Shown here: piece after piece, positions 1 through 13,300 of the stretch
Layout of the letters: each line of letters opens with the position of its first letter
Position numbering within the stretch: the first letter of the stretch is position 1
From: Orthonyx spaldingii
Taxonomy: Eukaryota; Chordata; Aves; Passeriformes; Orthonychidae
DNA: 64,000 bases
Assembly (NCBI GenBank): GCA_013397795.1
Contig: VZTJ01002478.1
Span: 1,262,530 to 1,326,529, forward strand
Direction: 5' to 3'
The notes under the pieces: generated by a model
What the model was told of the DNA's origin: nothing
The model's input: the letters and a program-made list of their open reading frames with translations, nothing else
Databases searched by the model: none
Translations under genes and position numbers: made by a program

Positions 1-1101
1 GATCTCTGTTTACTTACACTCTTTCAACGTATGATTGAACAAAAATGGATGGTATTTTTCTGTTCAGAAAGAAGTTTTACTCTAAAGGCAGATTCTTTTG
101 TGGTACAAGCAGTCATGGGTTTCCTCCAAGTGTTGCATTGGTATATTTTTCAGTTCACTGTAGCAAGCAAGCTTTCTCTCTAATCTAAATGGAATAATAA
201 AATGTTTGAGGTATTTCAGTCTTGCTGTTCTTTTAGGGAAACAATTATCAGCTCTGTGATACCAGATTACATTCATCTAGAAATTTTCTGTAGCTGACAT
301 TTCCAGGCTCATTTTCCTTATGACTTTACTTACAGCAAATTAGTAGTTATCAATTTGATCTTGATTTTAATCTTTCACCAAATTAGATTTCCAGTGACGT
401 GACAGACCTAATGTTCCACATATGGGAATATTTCAGCACATAAGCATAAAAGCACCCATGTGTTCAAATCTTGTTTATACTGGCCAGAATTTCCCTTCAG
501 TTTATTCAGAATAAAATCTAAATGTTAAATACATATTTTGTTCTCTCATACATTTTCATGTAAACAACTTGTAGAAATTGCCTTTGCCACTAGCAAAAAA
601 ATCTTTCTGCCAAGGCATAAAGGAATCCACCTTGATACATGTTGTGAAATATTTAAAGCTACTTGCAGCATAGATATGCTAAAAAAATTGAGGAAAACAG
701 CAGAGTGGGAGTTACTTGTTTCTTTTCTCTAGCAAGCCAAATAACCTCACATAAAAACTAATTAGGCCCACCTAAAATGTTTAATATTTATAAGTTAACA
801 GTGTATGCAGAGCCTGAGTGCCTTCATTTTCTGGTTTGTTCACCATGTTTTTAGAAAAGTATTGAATAAATAGGTTCATTTTTACATGATACTGAGTATA
901 TTCAGCTTGCATGGATTTCCATGGGAGTTTAAGAACTCTGTGGAAACAATCTTTCTTTAATTGAAAGTGAATTCATTAAAATCTTAATTATGAGTATTCT
1001 TTCATACTACGTAATTTTTTTAATCTCCCTGCTGGCTGGCTCGTTCCAATGCACAAGGGCAGGAGGAAGAGTTTTTCATTTGTGTGACTTTCTGCCAACA
1101 G
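1..1101 (+). other. TENM3: TENM3 intron (3' part), upstream of first exon in window
   Basis: This AT-rich sequence ends in a pyrimidine-rich acceptor and CAG at 1099-1101. I see no exon, RNA gene or recognisable repeat. The previous exon should encode the last EGF repeats and must end one base into a codon (phase 1). An intronic ATG at 990 opens a frame that runs into the exon; it is read-through and not a start. Confidence 0.8.
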
Positions 1102-1318
1102 ATGGGCTAGTTGACTGTATGGATCCTGACTGCTGTTTGCAGAGTTCTTGCCAAAACCAGCCTTACTGTCGTGGACTACCTGATCCCCAGGATATCATCA
1201 GCCAAAGCCAGCAGTCCCCATCTCAGCAAGCTGCCAAAGCATTTTATGATCGGATCAGTTTTCTCATTGGAGCAGACAGCACCCATGTCATACCTGGGGA
1301 AAGCCCTTTTAATAAGAG
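1102..1318 (+). CDS. TENM3: TENM3 exon: end of EGF/Cys-rich region
   Basis: This exon encodes residues 1-73 of the join. It begins within the codon for Asp (G|AT) and reads [12 protein letters not shown], then further paired cysteines, then [20 protein letters not shown]. Teneurins carry this Cys-rich, Asp-rich stretch between the last EGF repeat and the transthyretin-like domain. It is the start of the compact extracellular superfold. The acceptor is CCAACAG at 1095-1101. The donor is GTGAGC at 1319, splitting a Ser codon after AG. The frame stops four bases past the donor, consistent with an exon end here. Confidence 0.95.
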
Positions 1319-4300
1319 GTGAGCATGACTCATCTTGTACTCATGAACACAAAAGAAATTGGAGAACATGAGATTCACATGAGGAGAAGATCTGCTATGA
1401 CTGCAAATTTCATGGTGTGGATTTTGAGCAAAGACTTTTTCTCTTAATATATCAAATCACTTGTTTTGTCTCATTTCCTGCAAAATTCAATTTACCAGTG
1501 CCACTAGGTTACAGAAGGTACTTGCCATGCTTAGTGTCTGTATTGTAACAGGGCACTTCATTAATGATTAAATAAATCTTTATTTAACCAGTTGATTTGG
1601 GCTAGCACAGTTGGAAATATATCAAAGCAATGAAAACACTTCAGAAGGAAAAGCAAAGCTGCACTTTTTAAACTGAGCTCACTAAATAATATAAATGATG
1701 AATTAATGTAATAGAACTGTTAAGTGCACGACAGTATAATTGCATAAACTATTTGACTGGTGCTCTATGAAGCAGTAATGACCTGAAAATAAGCCAGTAA
1801 CAGGAAGCAGGTGTCTGGAATCTCACTGGGTGAAAGAAGATGATTTACACTAGAACTACTGCGTTTGCAGTAATTTAACAGCATTAATGTGTTTGGGCAC
1901 AGCAGTTGATTAAAAGTTGTTGCACCAATGTTCCTTATTGCTCTTTTAAATTTTGTACTTCATAGTCCCTGCAGTTTTACAGATTGCTTTGATACTAATT
2001 GAAAAGTAGATTTTTCTTTAAGAGTCTGCCAGAAGTATGACTTATAGTGAGAACATCTAGAGTTTATAAGTTCTTAAAATTCTTCAGTTAATTTCTGGTT
2101 TTAGTAACTCGGTACAGACAAAATAAACCAAAGTAAAATCAACAATACTGAAACAGAACTATTATCTGCAGATTTTGAGGCATTTATTTATATAGTGTAA
2201 ATTATGTGAACTTGTAAAAGGGTTAGAGTCTAAGGAATGTTTTTTAAATGATAGTTGATAGCATGTGGAGAGGGTTGGGTGGGTGAGGGTGGATGTGTGT
2301 GTTCACTCACTAGCTTTTATTCATGCAAAAAGAACAAAAAACCCCAAACTTGTAATTTGATCCTGCATCTTTTTCACAGTCTTGCATCTGTCATAAGAGG
2401 CCAAGTATTAACTGCTGATGGAACACCACTCATTGGAGTCAATGTTTCCTTTCTACACTATCCAGACTATGGGTATACAATCACTCGCCAGGATGGAATG
2501 TAAGTTCGTTTTGAAGCACTTGTAAGTCATAAAGACAGCAAAGGTGTTGTTGAAGAACTGCTTGTAAAAGTAAGATAATAATAAAATGATGGGGAAAAAA
2601 GACATTCGCAAACTGATTGACTAACATTGTACTTTGTACATTCTTAAAATGTAAAACATGCTGATTATTATATACTTGAGAAGTAAAAGGACTTGCTTAA
2701 TTTAAACGCAGCTTCCCAAACTCTCTGTTCTCTCTGTGCAGTATAATGTAATATAATTTAATTGATTTCTCCATTGTTCCCAGTAGAGCCATTCTGCATT
2801 CAGAGCAGTACAATGGAATGAAGAATCAATCAGTAAAACAGTGGCTGTGGATGGCTTTGGGAATTTGCTGACTAGCTAGCCCTCTCGGGGTTTTTTCCTA
2901 GGTTTGACTTGGTCGCGAATGGTGGTGCCTCTCTGACACTGGTGTTTGAGCGATCACCGTTCCTGACACAGTATCACACGGTGTGGATTCCCTGGAATGT
3001 CTTTTATGTCATGGATACCCTTGTCATGAAGAAGGAAGAGAATGATATTCCTAGTTGTGATCTAAGCGGATTTGTAAGGCCAAACCCTGTTATCGTCTCA
3101 TCGCCTTTATCCACCTTCTTTAGAATTTCTCCTGAAGATAGTCCTATCATCCCAGAGACACAGGTAAGGTGTGCTTCAAATAAACACACTTTTATCCCAG
3201 GCTAGTATTCAGCAACCAAAATGAAAACAGTGCACTGCTGTTCAAAAATAAGTAATTCTGAGTAAGTGCTAAGAATTTGCAAAATGTAATTCTTTTCAAA
3301 CCAATGTATTTATTCTATGAGATGATTTTTTAAATTTCATCTGAAAAAGAAAAGAAAGCTGTGTGTACACTAGTGTCTGCTTTTACATTTGTTTGCATCA
3401 CTTAATTTACAATATGTCTGTAGCGTTCAAGCACTGGCCCATAAAAATGACACACGATAGTACATTGGCCTTTTAGGATTGCCCTCTTGTTAGAAGTCAT
3501 CTCAGAGACTGGAAATGAAAGGTGTTTTCCCACTGTGTCCTGAAGACACACACAGTTTGAATTATCTGTTTAGTCCTAATAAATAGCGTGACACACAGAT
3601 TTTTATAAACTAAAAGAACTCTCTGCAACACCAAGGACAAGCCAGTGAGCTTCTGGTCTAATCAACTTCTTCAGAACTTGTAATACCAAAAGTAAGACTT
3701 AATAGCCAAGCCTTGATTTAAATGGAAAAAATTATGGACAAAATGGGCTTTTTTAAAAATTTTTCCAAGATAGGTGTATTAGATTCCTCCACCTCAAATA
3801 ATAATCACTAATACAATGATTAGTCTCTTGGCTCTTAAAGCATTTCAGTTGCATTTTAAGAAGTAATATGTGCCTCAGTGTTGATTTTCGAACTTTTCCT
3901 AGTGAAACAGTCCTTCTGCCTCCCCCTCTCTCTCCCTCTCTCTCTCTCTCTCTCTTTCTCTCTCTTTCTTGTCCCCGCCTTCACAATGTTATAATTACAC
4001 AGAGTACTCCTTTTCACAGTCACTAAGAAATGTCCTTGTCTCTTCAAGGGAAAATGTATTCAAATGTTTTCATGCAGAGCTCTTAAGAAAAGAACTAAAT
4101 CATTAAGCAATTCATGGTAGGAGCAGGTTTAAAGGAAACATGTAAGAAAATTACAACTAAACACTCATACAAATCTGAACGGTGCTAGGAAATTGTTGCT
4201 TTTATCCTCACTATCATTTCTGTGCCTTTGATAGCTGCAAGTCAATTAAAAGAAAGTATTTGCAAAACAGAGTCCACTGTAAAACAGCTGTGATTTACTT

Positions 4301-7300
4301 GTTTTGGCAACAGATGATAGATTCAGTTCCTGAAATGATGGAAAATGGCTTCATAGATATAAATCAATAAAAAAGTTATGGTAGAAGGATGTCAGGAAAC
4401 ACAAATTTTAAAAAAACCCACTTGTAGTGTCTAGGTAAACAAGTTATTTCATGAGCAGTGGGACTAATAAAGTCTGGATTCCTACTAATTCCCACCCACT
4501 GCTGTATTTCCATCTATCTGTCACATCCAGTCCTTCCCCACAGACTGCATTCAGCCTTTTTCTCACGGGAGTCCCAAACTGACTACTTCTTCTCTAGAGA
4601 AACCCTTTTTTTACAAAGATAAAGGAACTGAATTATCTTTAGAGGTGTTTGTTGTTACTTAAAATGTGGTTGAAATTGTCTACCAGGTTCAAAATTTGTC
4701 AGGTGGGAGGTCTGATAGGCAGGACTGTTGGGTCAAGTTGTCTCTCCCTAGGAAACCAGCTGGAAGGAAAGATATTCTCAGTGAATCCTAGGAGCTGGTG
4801 CTGATGGGTGATTCATGGTGAGGGAAAATGGTGCTCTTGTTATGTGTGCAAAAATCCAGTTCAGTACTATGTAAAAAAACATTAAGCAGTATTTTCTTCT
4901 ATATTCTTTGCTTATCCCACACATAAATTTTCCACACATAATTTTCTGCTTCAGCAAGTGGGAGCTGCACAGCTGTGACTGGCACGTACCCCTTCAGGTC
5001 AGGTTCCCCTCAGAAATGCATAATGCTCAACAATCTGTCACCCAAAAAAATCACTTCCCTCATAAAAGATGGGCAGCACCAGGTTCTATTCAAAACTGTA
5101 TGTTCAGCTCTGGAGGAACTGCTGTTGATCTTTTCATATAAAAAGGGGCAATGCCAGTTTAAACTCTGTGAGACTGGAGGAAGGCACAGAAAAGGAAGTC
5201 ATTCCCTGTGTTCTTGCAGTCAGTATTAGCCACCCTGTTCCTGTGGTGTGACAGCACTCACTATCACGTACTACAGGAGAAAATGATGTGCTGCTGCAAT
5301 CATCATCCCTTGAAGTGCTTCATCATCCCTTGGAGATAATGTTTCCAAGAGTGTGCTTAGTGGCTTATGAATCCCAAATTGATGAGGGGGAATTAAAGTC
5401 TGTGCCAAAGAAGCCGCATGAAAGAAAACTGGGAAAAAAAAAAAAAAAAGACAAGCAAGGGGAAGAACAAACACAGTGGGTAAAGAGGTGATCAGAGACC
5501 CAATAGATCGTTACTCAAGAGGGTTGATAATAATATGTTAACTAAATTTGGACTACTTAGGCAAGATTTTATCTACTATTAATTGCAAGTTACCGTGTTT
5601 TTGCCTAGACTTAACTAGCTGAGATTAATCAGTGTGGAATGAGACAATAAACTGTATGCACATGAGGGAGATCAGGTTAAACTGGAGCTGCTTTTATGTA
5701 TTAGGTAATACTGTTACTCTCTTTTTCCTAATTATTTCCTAAAATGTCTGTTTGCCATACATTGCCATGTGGTCTGGCAGAATGCCACGTGAGTCACAGT
5801 GAGCATTTCTGAAATTGAGTGTTTGAGGGTCTACCTCTCCTAAACTTCTATTATCCACTGTTACATGTGCTTGCAAGATGCCTTCTGCAGGTCCTGAGCA
5901 GCTTGTTTCCATCACCTTAAGTGTATGAGAGAATGAAAACTGGATGTTCTCCTTCAAATTATATATTCAAGGTTCCTCTCCTCAGACTCTCGATCACTAC
6001 TGGCAGTAGTGAGGCAGAAATTGGCAAAATTTATTTACCCAGAGGAATTCAGGATAAAATATGTGCCTCAATGACTTAATAAAAATAATTTCAGGGTGGC
6101 TAGATTTTCAGCAAAGAAATTAACAACCTATTTTAACATTTAAACTAACAATATAATAGGATAGCTAGATATCCCAGTATTCAGTGGAAGCTGCATCGTA
6201 ATTTCACCTAGCTAAAATCTTTAGAATTTCAAGTTCATAGTGAGAAAAAAATGGAGATTATTTTTAGAACCAAATATCTCCATTTATGCATCCTTCTTTT
6301 CCAGCAGAATTTATGGCTTTCTTCTCTTTTACTTTCTGTTTAAGACTTTATACATACCTTTTTCTTTTTGCTGTTATAGATACATTTTTATATTTCTACA
6401 TGTGTCTGGCTTTTTCCTACCCCTCTTCTCTGTGGTACCTCAACCATATTTTAAGTCTATGGAAACCAAGTATTTTTCCCCTTTTTATTTCTCTGTGATT
6501 TAAATGCTAATTTAAGAGCCTCGATTGTAGACGAAGGCTACTTTTTTTTTTTTTTTTTTTTATGGAAAACATTTTTTTCTGTCTCAAAATGAGCAGTTTC
6601 AACTTCTACTCAAAGTATAATTTTGGTACTCCTTAATCTCAGCCTTTATGTAATAGCAGCAGTTGCCAGTATCTAAAAATGCCATCTTTACCCTCTCAAA
6701 CCTAGATCATGTTACATTTTAATGCAGCAGCTCAGCTGTTATTTCTCAGCAAACAACCTTTTTCTAACACTAGGAGTACAGTTTGCACTCATTTGTGAAA
6801 TTTGTCCTCAAATCCACTATTGAATTTGTTCAATTTGCCAAAATAAAATCACAGCAACGCAGCAGGCATTTTTCCCCCTAACTGAATTACTTATTCAGTG
6901 TTCTGAATACCATCAGAGCATGTCAGTTGAATCATACCATATTTTGGAGCAGAAAAGCATTCTAGAGCCTGGACAGCTTTAGTCCTGCTGACCATGAGAG
7001 ACAAGGAGCCTTGCACAATTTGCATGACTCGGACACCAGCTTGAACTCTCAGGACAACAAACTCTGTGCAAATTGAGGTGACCCTTATCTCAGTCCCCTA
7101 AGTTAAATATTTCATAGCTGTCCTTAGGAGAAGCTTGATCATCCATAAGTAAAATGTCAGCCGCCATTAGAATTTAGTGGTTGGGCAATAACTCAGTCCC
7201 CTTAGGGTATCAGCCTTTCTGAAGATAGTTTGATACTCAGTCTGGAAAAGGTAAAGTACAATCAGCTTGCTTGTGTTGGTGATTCCTGATGTGACTTTTA

Positions 7301-10300
7301 TACCCGGTGACTTTCCCGATTGCTTTACAAGTGATGTGTTGTCATGGCTCCCACAGGAGCTCTCTGCTGTGCCTGATGATTTACCTTTTTGGATGAACAT
7401 TAAACTGTTTAATTCTCTTTGTAATGCTTGGTTCTGGGAGAGAGATTGAGTTGCATAACCTTACCTATACATTTCTAAAGTTCTCAAGAAAATAAGTTAC
7501 TACAGGGGATATTTTATGGAAAAAAGAAAGTTATAAGTCAGATTTCCAGCAGGCATTTGAGGCTTCTGCAGAAACTAATAATAGGGGTTTAGGTTTTGTT
7601 TTAAACCTCGCTGAGAACTGCATGAGTGTCCTAGTTTCTAATTTGATAGTAATCCAAATACACAGTGGAATTTCTTGAAAATTGAAACTTCAAGGTGTCC
7701 TCTTTATTGCCTGTTATCTCAGCCAAGAGTACTGGAAGACCACCTATGTGTTCTTCCACAGTTGCAGTTGTAAAAGGAGCAATGGTCGTAACAGGAGACC
7801 ACTGAAGTCCATTAAATTGTGTCCTATTACAAGCATATTATTTCTTTTTCTCGTCTTGCTTACAGAGACCTCCATCTGTTAGACCAGTTTTAATGTGCAG
7901 TATATGAGAGTCCTGCTGATGTCTTGAGGAGGAATTTGTCTTTTGTTCCTGGGTGGTTTGTGCTTTTCCTTCAAAGTCTCAGAAAAGGAATGTGTTCACA
8001 ATCACTTACCTCTCTAGAGAGAGGTGGTTTTGTTCATGTAGAAAAGATTTGCCTATTCTCTGGATTAGACACTGTCTGTATATTGAGCTGAGGGAAAGCA
8101 GACTAGATTTACAGAAATGAGGTCACTCTCACCTCCTTCAAGGTGACTACTTGTCATTTCTTCTCAGTGATACCAGGCTCTTGGTGGGGAACAAAGAAAT
8201 ATTCAAAGAATAAGAATTAAGAATTTTAAAATCTTAATTTCATTTGTCTTGTATCTTCCAATTCCTCCTTTACTTCCTACAGCTCTATTATAGTCTTACT
8301 GTTGGAGAACAACAGTTTTATGTCTACATGTGTCAGATGTAAATAATTATAATGCCAGACAATGAGTCAAAATAGTATTTCTGATTTTTTGTTACAGTTA
8401 TTGGGAAGGAGGTAAATATAATTAATACTGTATAAATCTTTATTTAGAGCCAACAAAAATGCTAACATAGAGGATAGTGTAGCACTCGTTGTGCTCCTTG
8501 AGCATCAACCACATTACTTGACCCTATTCAACACAGTCAATTTTTTAGAAACAGTGTCCAAGGATTTCTCTAGCGTAGAGAGCTAGAGAGCAGCACTTGT
8601 TTAGTAGCCGGGTTTTGATCCCACTAAAGTCTTAAGCCTGGTATTTGTTCCTCCTGCTCTTCCTGAAGTCTGCTTTCCACTAATACCAAATAGTGTTTGG
8701 ACTTCAGGACCAGGAGACAGAAAAGTAAAATAAACCTTTCTAAATTTACTTCCCAAGAGTGTTCCTGTAACACCGCTAAGGTTCTGGGCTTGTGCTTCAG
8801 CATTCTTTGCAACCTTTGCACTCCCAGCCAAAGAAACATTACCGTTATAAATGTGTCCAGATACATTTTTCTTCTTCTTCTTTTGTTTGTTTCAATAAAC
8901 CAGGACACTTGGTAGCTGTTCATTCAAAGTGCTGGCTGCAGTGTTTGTGTTCTGACTGAGGCATAGAAGAGTATAGGCTGTCTTTATCCACATTACACAG
9001 AAGCACTTCGCATCCATCCATCACCCACAAAAGCTCAGCTCAGAGGAAATGACAAGGTAGAGGAGGGGAGGAACCTTTTAAAAATAAGATTGACTCATTC
9101 CACCTCTCTGAAATGTGAAAGTGATAAGCTGATATCTAAGTAGTGAATATTGATCAGAAAATATGGAAAAACTTTCCCTGAGGCTTCCTACTTATCTGTC
9201 TTCAAAATAAATGGAAGAATGCTCTAGTTTAAAGTATTTACAATCCACTGGTAGTGCAAATAATAAAATACCTGGAAGTTCTTCCTCCTCCTATAGGAGC
9301 AATTAGGCATCCCAACCCAAATCTCAAGCTTTGCTCTCCTTAGAGACTCTCCTGCCTTTATTACACATGCCTTTATTATCTGGGACATGGGTGGCAGCAT
9401 AATAAGGGGCAGTTTTCACTTAGATGAGAGATGCTTTTTTGCCTCTTTGGAAAAAATCAGTTGGGAATGTTTTCTCATGCTTTCCCCCCCACCCACCCCT
9501 GCCCCATAAAAATAAAGGAGATAACTTTGAAATGATTGATCAGAAAGTACCAACTACGCAGCTTCGGTATAATGAAGACTTTTTAGAAAAAGTGTGAAAT
9601 GTTATTTATTTATGTTTTTTACATTCTTAAATGAAGGCCAAATATAGATGATATTTCCTAATGGATTGTCATGTAACATTATGTCAGGCAGCTTTTTATG
9701 GTAGCTGCATTGTTTTGTTTAATTTCCAAATAATTTAAATACTGTATTTTTCTCTTAAAAATGCTTAGGTACTTCATGAAGAAACAACAATACCAGGAAC
9801 TGATTTGAAGTTATCATACTTGAGCTCCAGGGCTGCAGGATATAAATCTGTACTGAAGATTACTATGACCCAATCTGTTATACCATTTAATTTAATGAAG
9901 GTTCATCTTATGGTGGCAGTGGTGGGAAGACTTTTCCAAAAATGGTTCCCTGCATCCCCAAATCTAGCATACACTTTCATATGGGATAAAACTGATGCAT
10001 ACAATCAGAGAGTCTACGGATTATCTGAAGCTGTTGGTACGTGTTACGGAGGATTTTTGCACTTCTAGTGTTGTCTTGAACATAGGGAAGCACACCTCAA
10101 ATACTTCTATCCATTAAGTAGAAAATGTGTTTTGCAGAATAAAATTATGTCAGTGGATATTAAAACATACTAAAAAATACTAATCTAAGCTTTGAATTAT
10201 GAGAAAAAAATTTTCTTCAAGAGGAAAAATAAACCACTTTTCATTCACATGAAAAGTGACATTTTTGACTTCTGTTCCTTCCCATGAAGTAACCCTCAGC

Positions 10301-13300
10301 CTAATACTACATTATGATATTTAGTCTGCACACTCTGTCTACTTTAAGTAAAGCACAATAGCATTCTGACTTACATCACAAAATGGCTTTCCTCCGTACC
10401 TGTCTTAATTCACTTACTCTTAATAACTAAAAATATTTACTCTTAATAACTAAAAATATTTAACTGGTTAGTATTTTCAACATGCCTAAGAAGCCATAGG
10501 AATTTTCATATGTCCTAGGAGAACAAAAGAATCTATGTAGTTTAAGGAAATCACATTCTTTAAACTCCTCTTCAGAACGAGATCCTGTACTTAATGAGGA
10601 CATGTACTGTTATTTCAGTGTCTGTAGGTTACGAGTATGAGTCTTGCTTGGATCTAACTCTCTGGGAAAAGCGGACTGCCGTTCTGCAGGGTTATGAACT
10701 GGATGCCTCCAACATGGGTGGTTGGACACTGGATAAGCATCATGTATTGGATGTTCAGAATGGTAAGGAGGTCATTTTCTTCTTGCTAGTTTTACTACTC
10801 CACTGCCCTGCACTTCAGGTTTCTCACTCAAACATTTTGACTATTTGCTGTTATTTTTTGAAAAGGAAATTATAGAACATTTTGCATGTGGTAAATGTTT
10901 TGAGCTTCCCTGGCTGCCCAGGAAAGTGGTCACATCACCAAGCCAGTCACAGCTGGCAGGAAGCATTAGGACAATACTGTCAGGCACATGGTGTGATTCT
11001 TGAGGTTGTCCTGTGCAGGGCCAGGAGTTGGACTCAATAATCCTGTGGATCCCTTCCATCTCAGGATATTCTGTGTTTCTGTGATTTACATTGAATGTCA
11101 TGCTTTGTCATCCTATAAATACATGTGCATAAATAAGTTCATCAACACTCTGTGTTGGAAATACTGTGGTGGATTGACTCTGGCTGGACACCAAAGCCAC
11201 CCAGTCACTCTCCCACTGGACAGGGGAGAGAAAACAGAACAAAAGCATCGTGGGTTGAGATAAGGACAGGGAGAGATCACTCAGCAGTCACTGTCATGGG
11301 CAAAACAGAATTGACTTGGGAAAATTAGTTTAATTTATTACTAGTCCAATCACAGTAGTGTAGTGACAAAGAAAACCAAATATTAAAACCAACTTCCCCA
11401 ATCCTCCCTTCTTTCCAGGCTTAACTTTACTCCTACTCCCTGCCAGTGGTGCAGGGACACAGGGAATGGGGGCTGTGGTCAGTCCATCACACACCCTCTC
11501 TGTCGCTCCTTCCTCCTCAGAGGAAGGACTCCTCACACTCTTCCCTGCTCCAGCATGGACTCCCTCCCACAGTAGACAGTCACCATGAACTTCTCCAATG
11601 TGAGTCCTTCCCACGGGCTGCAGTTCTTCACAACTGCTCCAGTGTGGGTGTGCTCATGGGGTGCAGTATTTCAGGAACAGAGGTCCCCAGTGTGAGTCCC
11701 CTGTGGGATCACGAGTCCTGGCAGCAAACCTTCTCCAGCATGGGCTCCTCTCTCCATGAGTGTGCTGGTCCTGTCAGGAGCCTGCTCCAGCGTGACCTTC
11801 CCACAGGGTCACAGCCTCCTTTGGGCATCCCCATGCTCTGGCACGGGTCCTTCTCATGGATGTGTGGACCCCCATGTTCTGCAGGGGCACAGCTGCCTCA
11901 CCATAGTCTTCTCCCATAGGCTGCAGGGGAATCTCAGCTCTGGCACCTGCAGCACCTCCTCCTTCTCCTTCTGCAAACCTTGCTATCTGCAGAGCTGTTG
12001 CTTGCTTGTATTCTCACTCCTCTCTCTGACTGCAACTTGCTGTTGCACAGTAACTTTGGCATCAACATATATTTGTCCAGCACGCTACTCAGCAACTGTT
12101 TGCAGGGTGCCATGCTAAGGAAACCTCAGCTCAACACTGAACAGGAAGGAATTTGGAAAAACTTGGCTAGAAGCATGTAGGAAAGATGAAATAAACAGTC
12201 ACATGGCTTAAAGTAGTAGTTGGTAGCACTGGATTTTCATGCGACAGAGAAATCCAGAGTAATTATCAGGAAGATCGTCACTTCTGCAGTACCTGATCTC
12301 CTGTGAAGGTCTTCCCATAGTACATAAGCTTATTATGTGTGACACAGTAGTTGACACCTAAAGCATTGCTTCTGACTGGTAAGAAAACAAGGTAACCGAA
12401 TCAAGGGAAAAGGTGTCATTGTACCTAATTTAAAATGTAAAAAAACCCCCAAAAACATGTGCTAATTATTGTAAAGTAATCCATCTAAAAACGTAAAGAG
12501 CTATAATTATAAATATATAAGTAAGATTGATTCTGTTCACTAGGTGAATTGATGGTGGCTTTAAATTATCTTTAAGAGTACATTTGACAAGTAATGACTT
12601 TTCAAAGTGTCATGTGTCTAATTGAATAAACCAAGTGGAGAGTTGTAATGACAAGGTGGATGAGATGCATAAATCTATTCAGCAGAGAGCACAGACAGTG
12701 TTTGTACGGAAATCCAGACTGCTGCAGTAAATAGTCCAACGTACATCTTTTAGTCTGTGATAATAGAGGAGAAATGTGAAGGACCAATTTTTCAAGGTAA
12801 TGACAGAATAAATCAGGTGCAACAGTGCACTGTGCTGACTTCTAGAATTCCTCTGATGAAAATTGTAGAACTCAGCTATTTCAGGCAAAATTATGGTGCC
12901 ATGATTGTCATAAATGATGTAATCATAGGAGAGGGAATTTCGTATGCTGTTAATGCATTCTGGCTTTAACTATTCATGAAAAATACATTCTTCATCTTTT
13001 GATGTAGATTACTTATTTAGATTACTTGCTATTGGGTTTCCATAAACCATTTTCATTTTTCCAATTTTATCGTGTGTATCAGTTTTGCATTTGTAATCTC
13101 TTGCATTTTATAACATTAAAAGCAGTGAAGACACCTAAAACATTTAAAGAGGAAAGCAAAGTATTTTTTCTCATACTTTTCAGTACACATCGTGCACTTT
13201 GGGAACGAGGAGGGAAAAAAAAATACATCTTAAATTTCTTTGAAACTTCTCAAAAGATTACTATGTCCCTCAGCTCCAAACTGCAGGAAACTGGGCATGC

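Noticed and set aside
990..1322. 110-codon ORF starting with a signal-like MSILSYYVIFLISLLAG
   Set aside because: The hydrophobic start is intronic. The true exon begins at 1102 after CAG, and the upstream peptide is not part of teneurin. Use as an alternative start is possible but unsupported.
11446..11919. 157-codon plus-strand ORF
   Set aside because: It lies wholly within the LTR's repeated central region and has no similarity to retroviral or host proteins that I can see. It reflects sequence composition.
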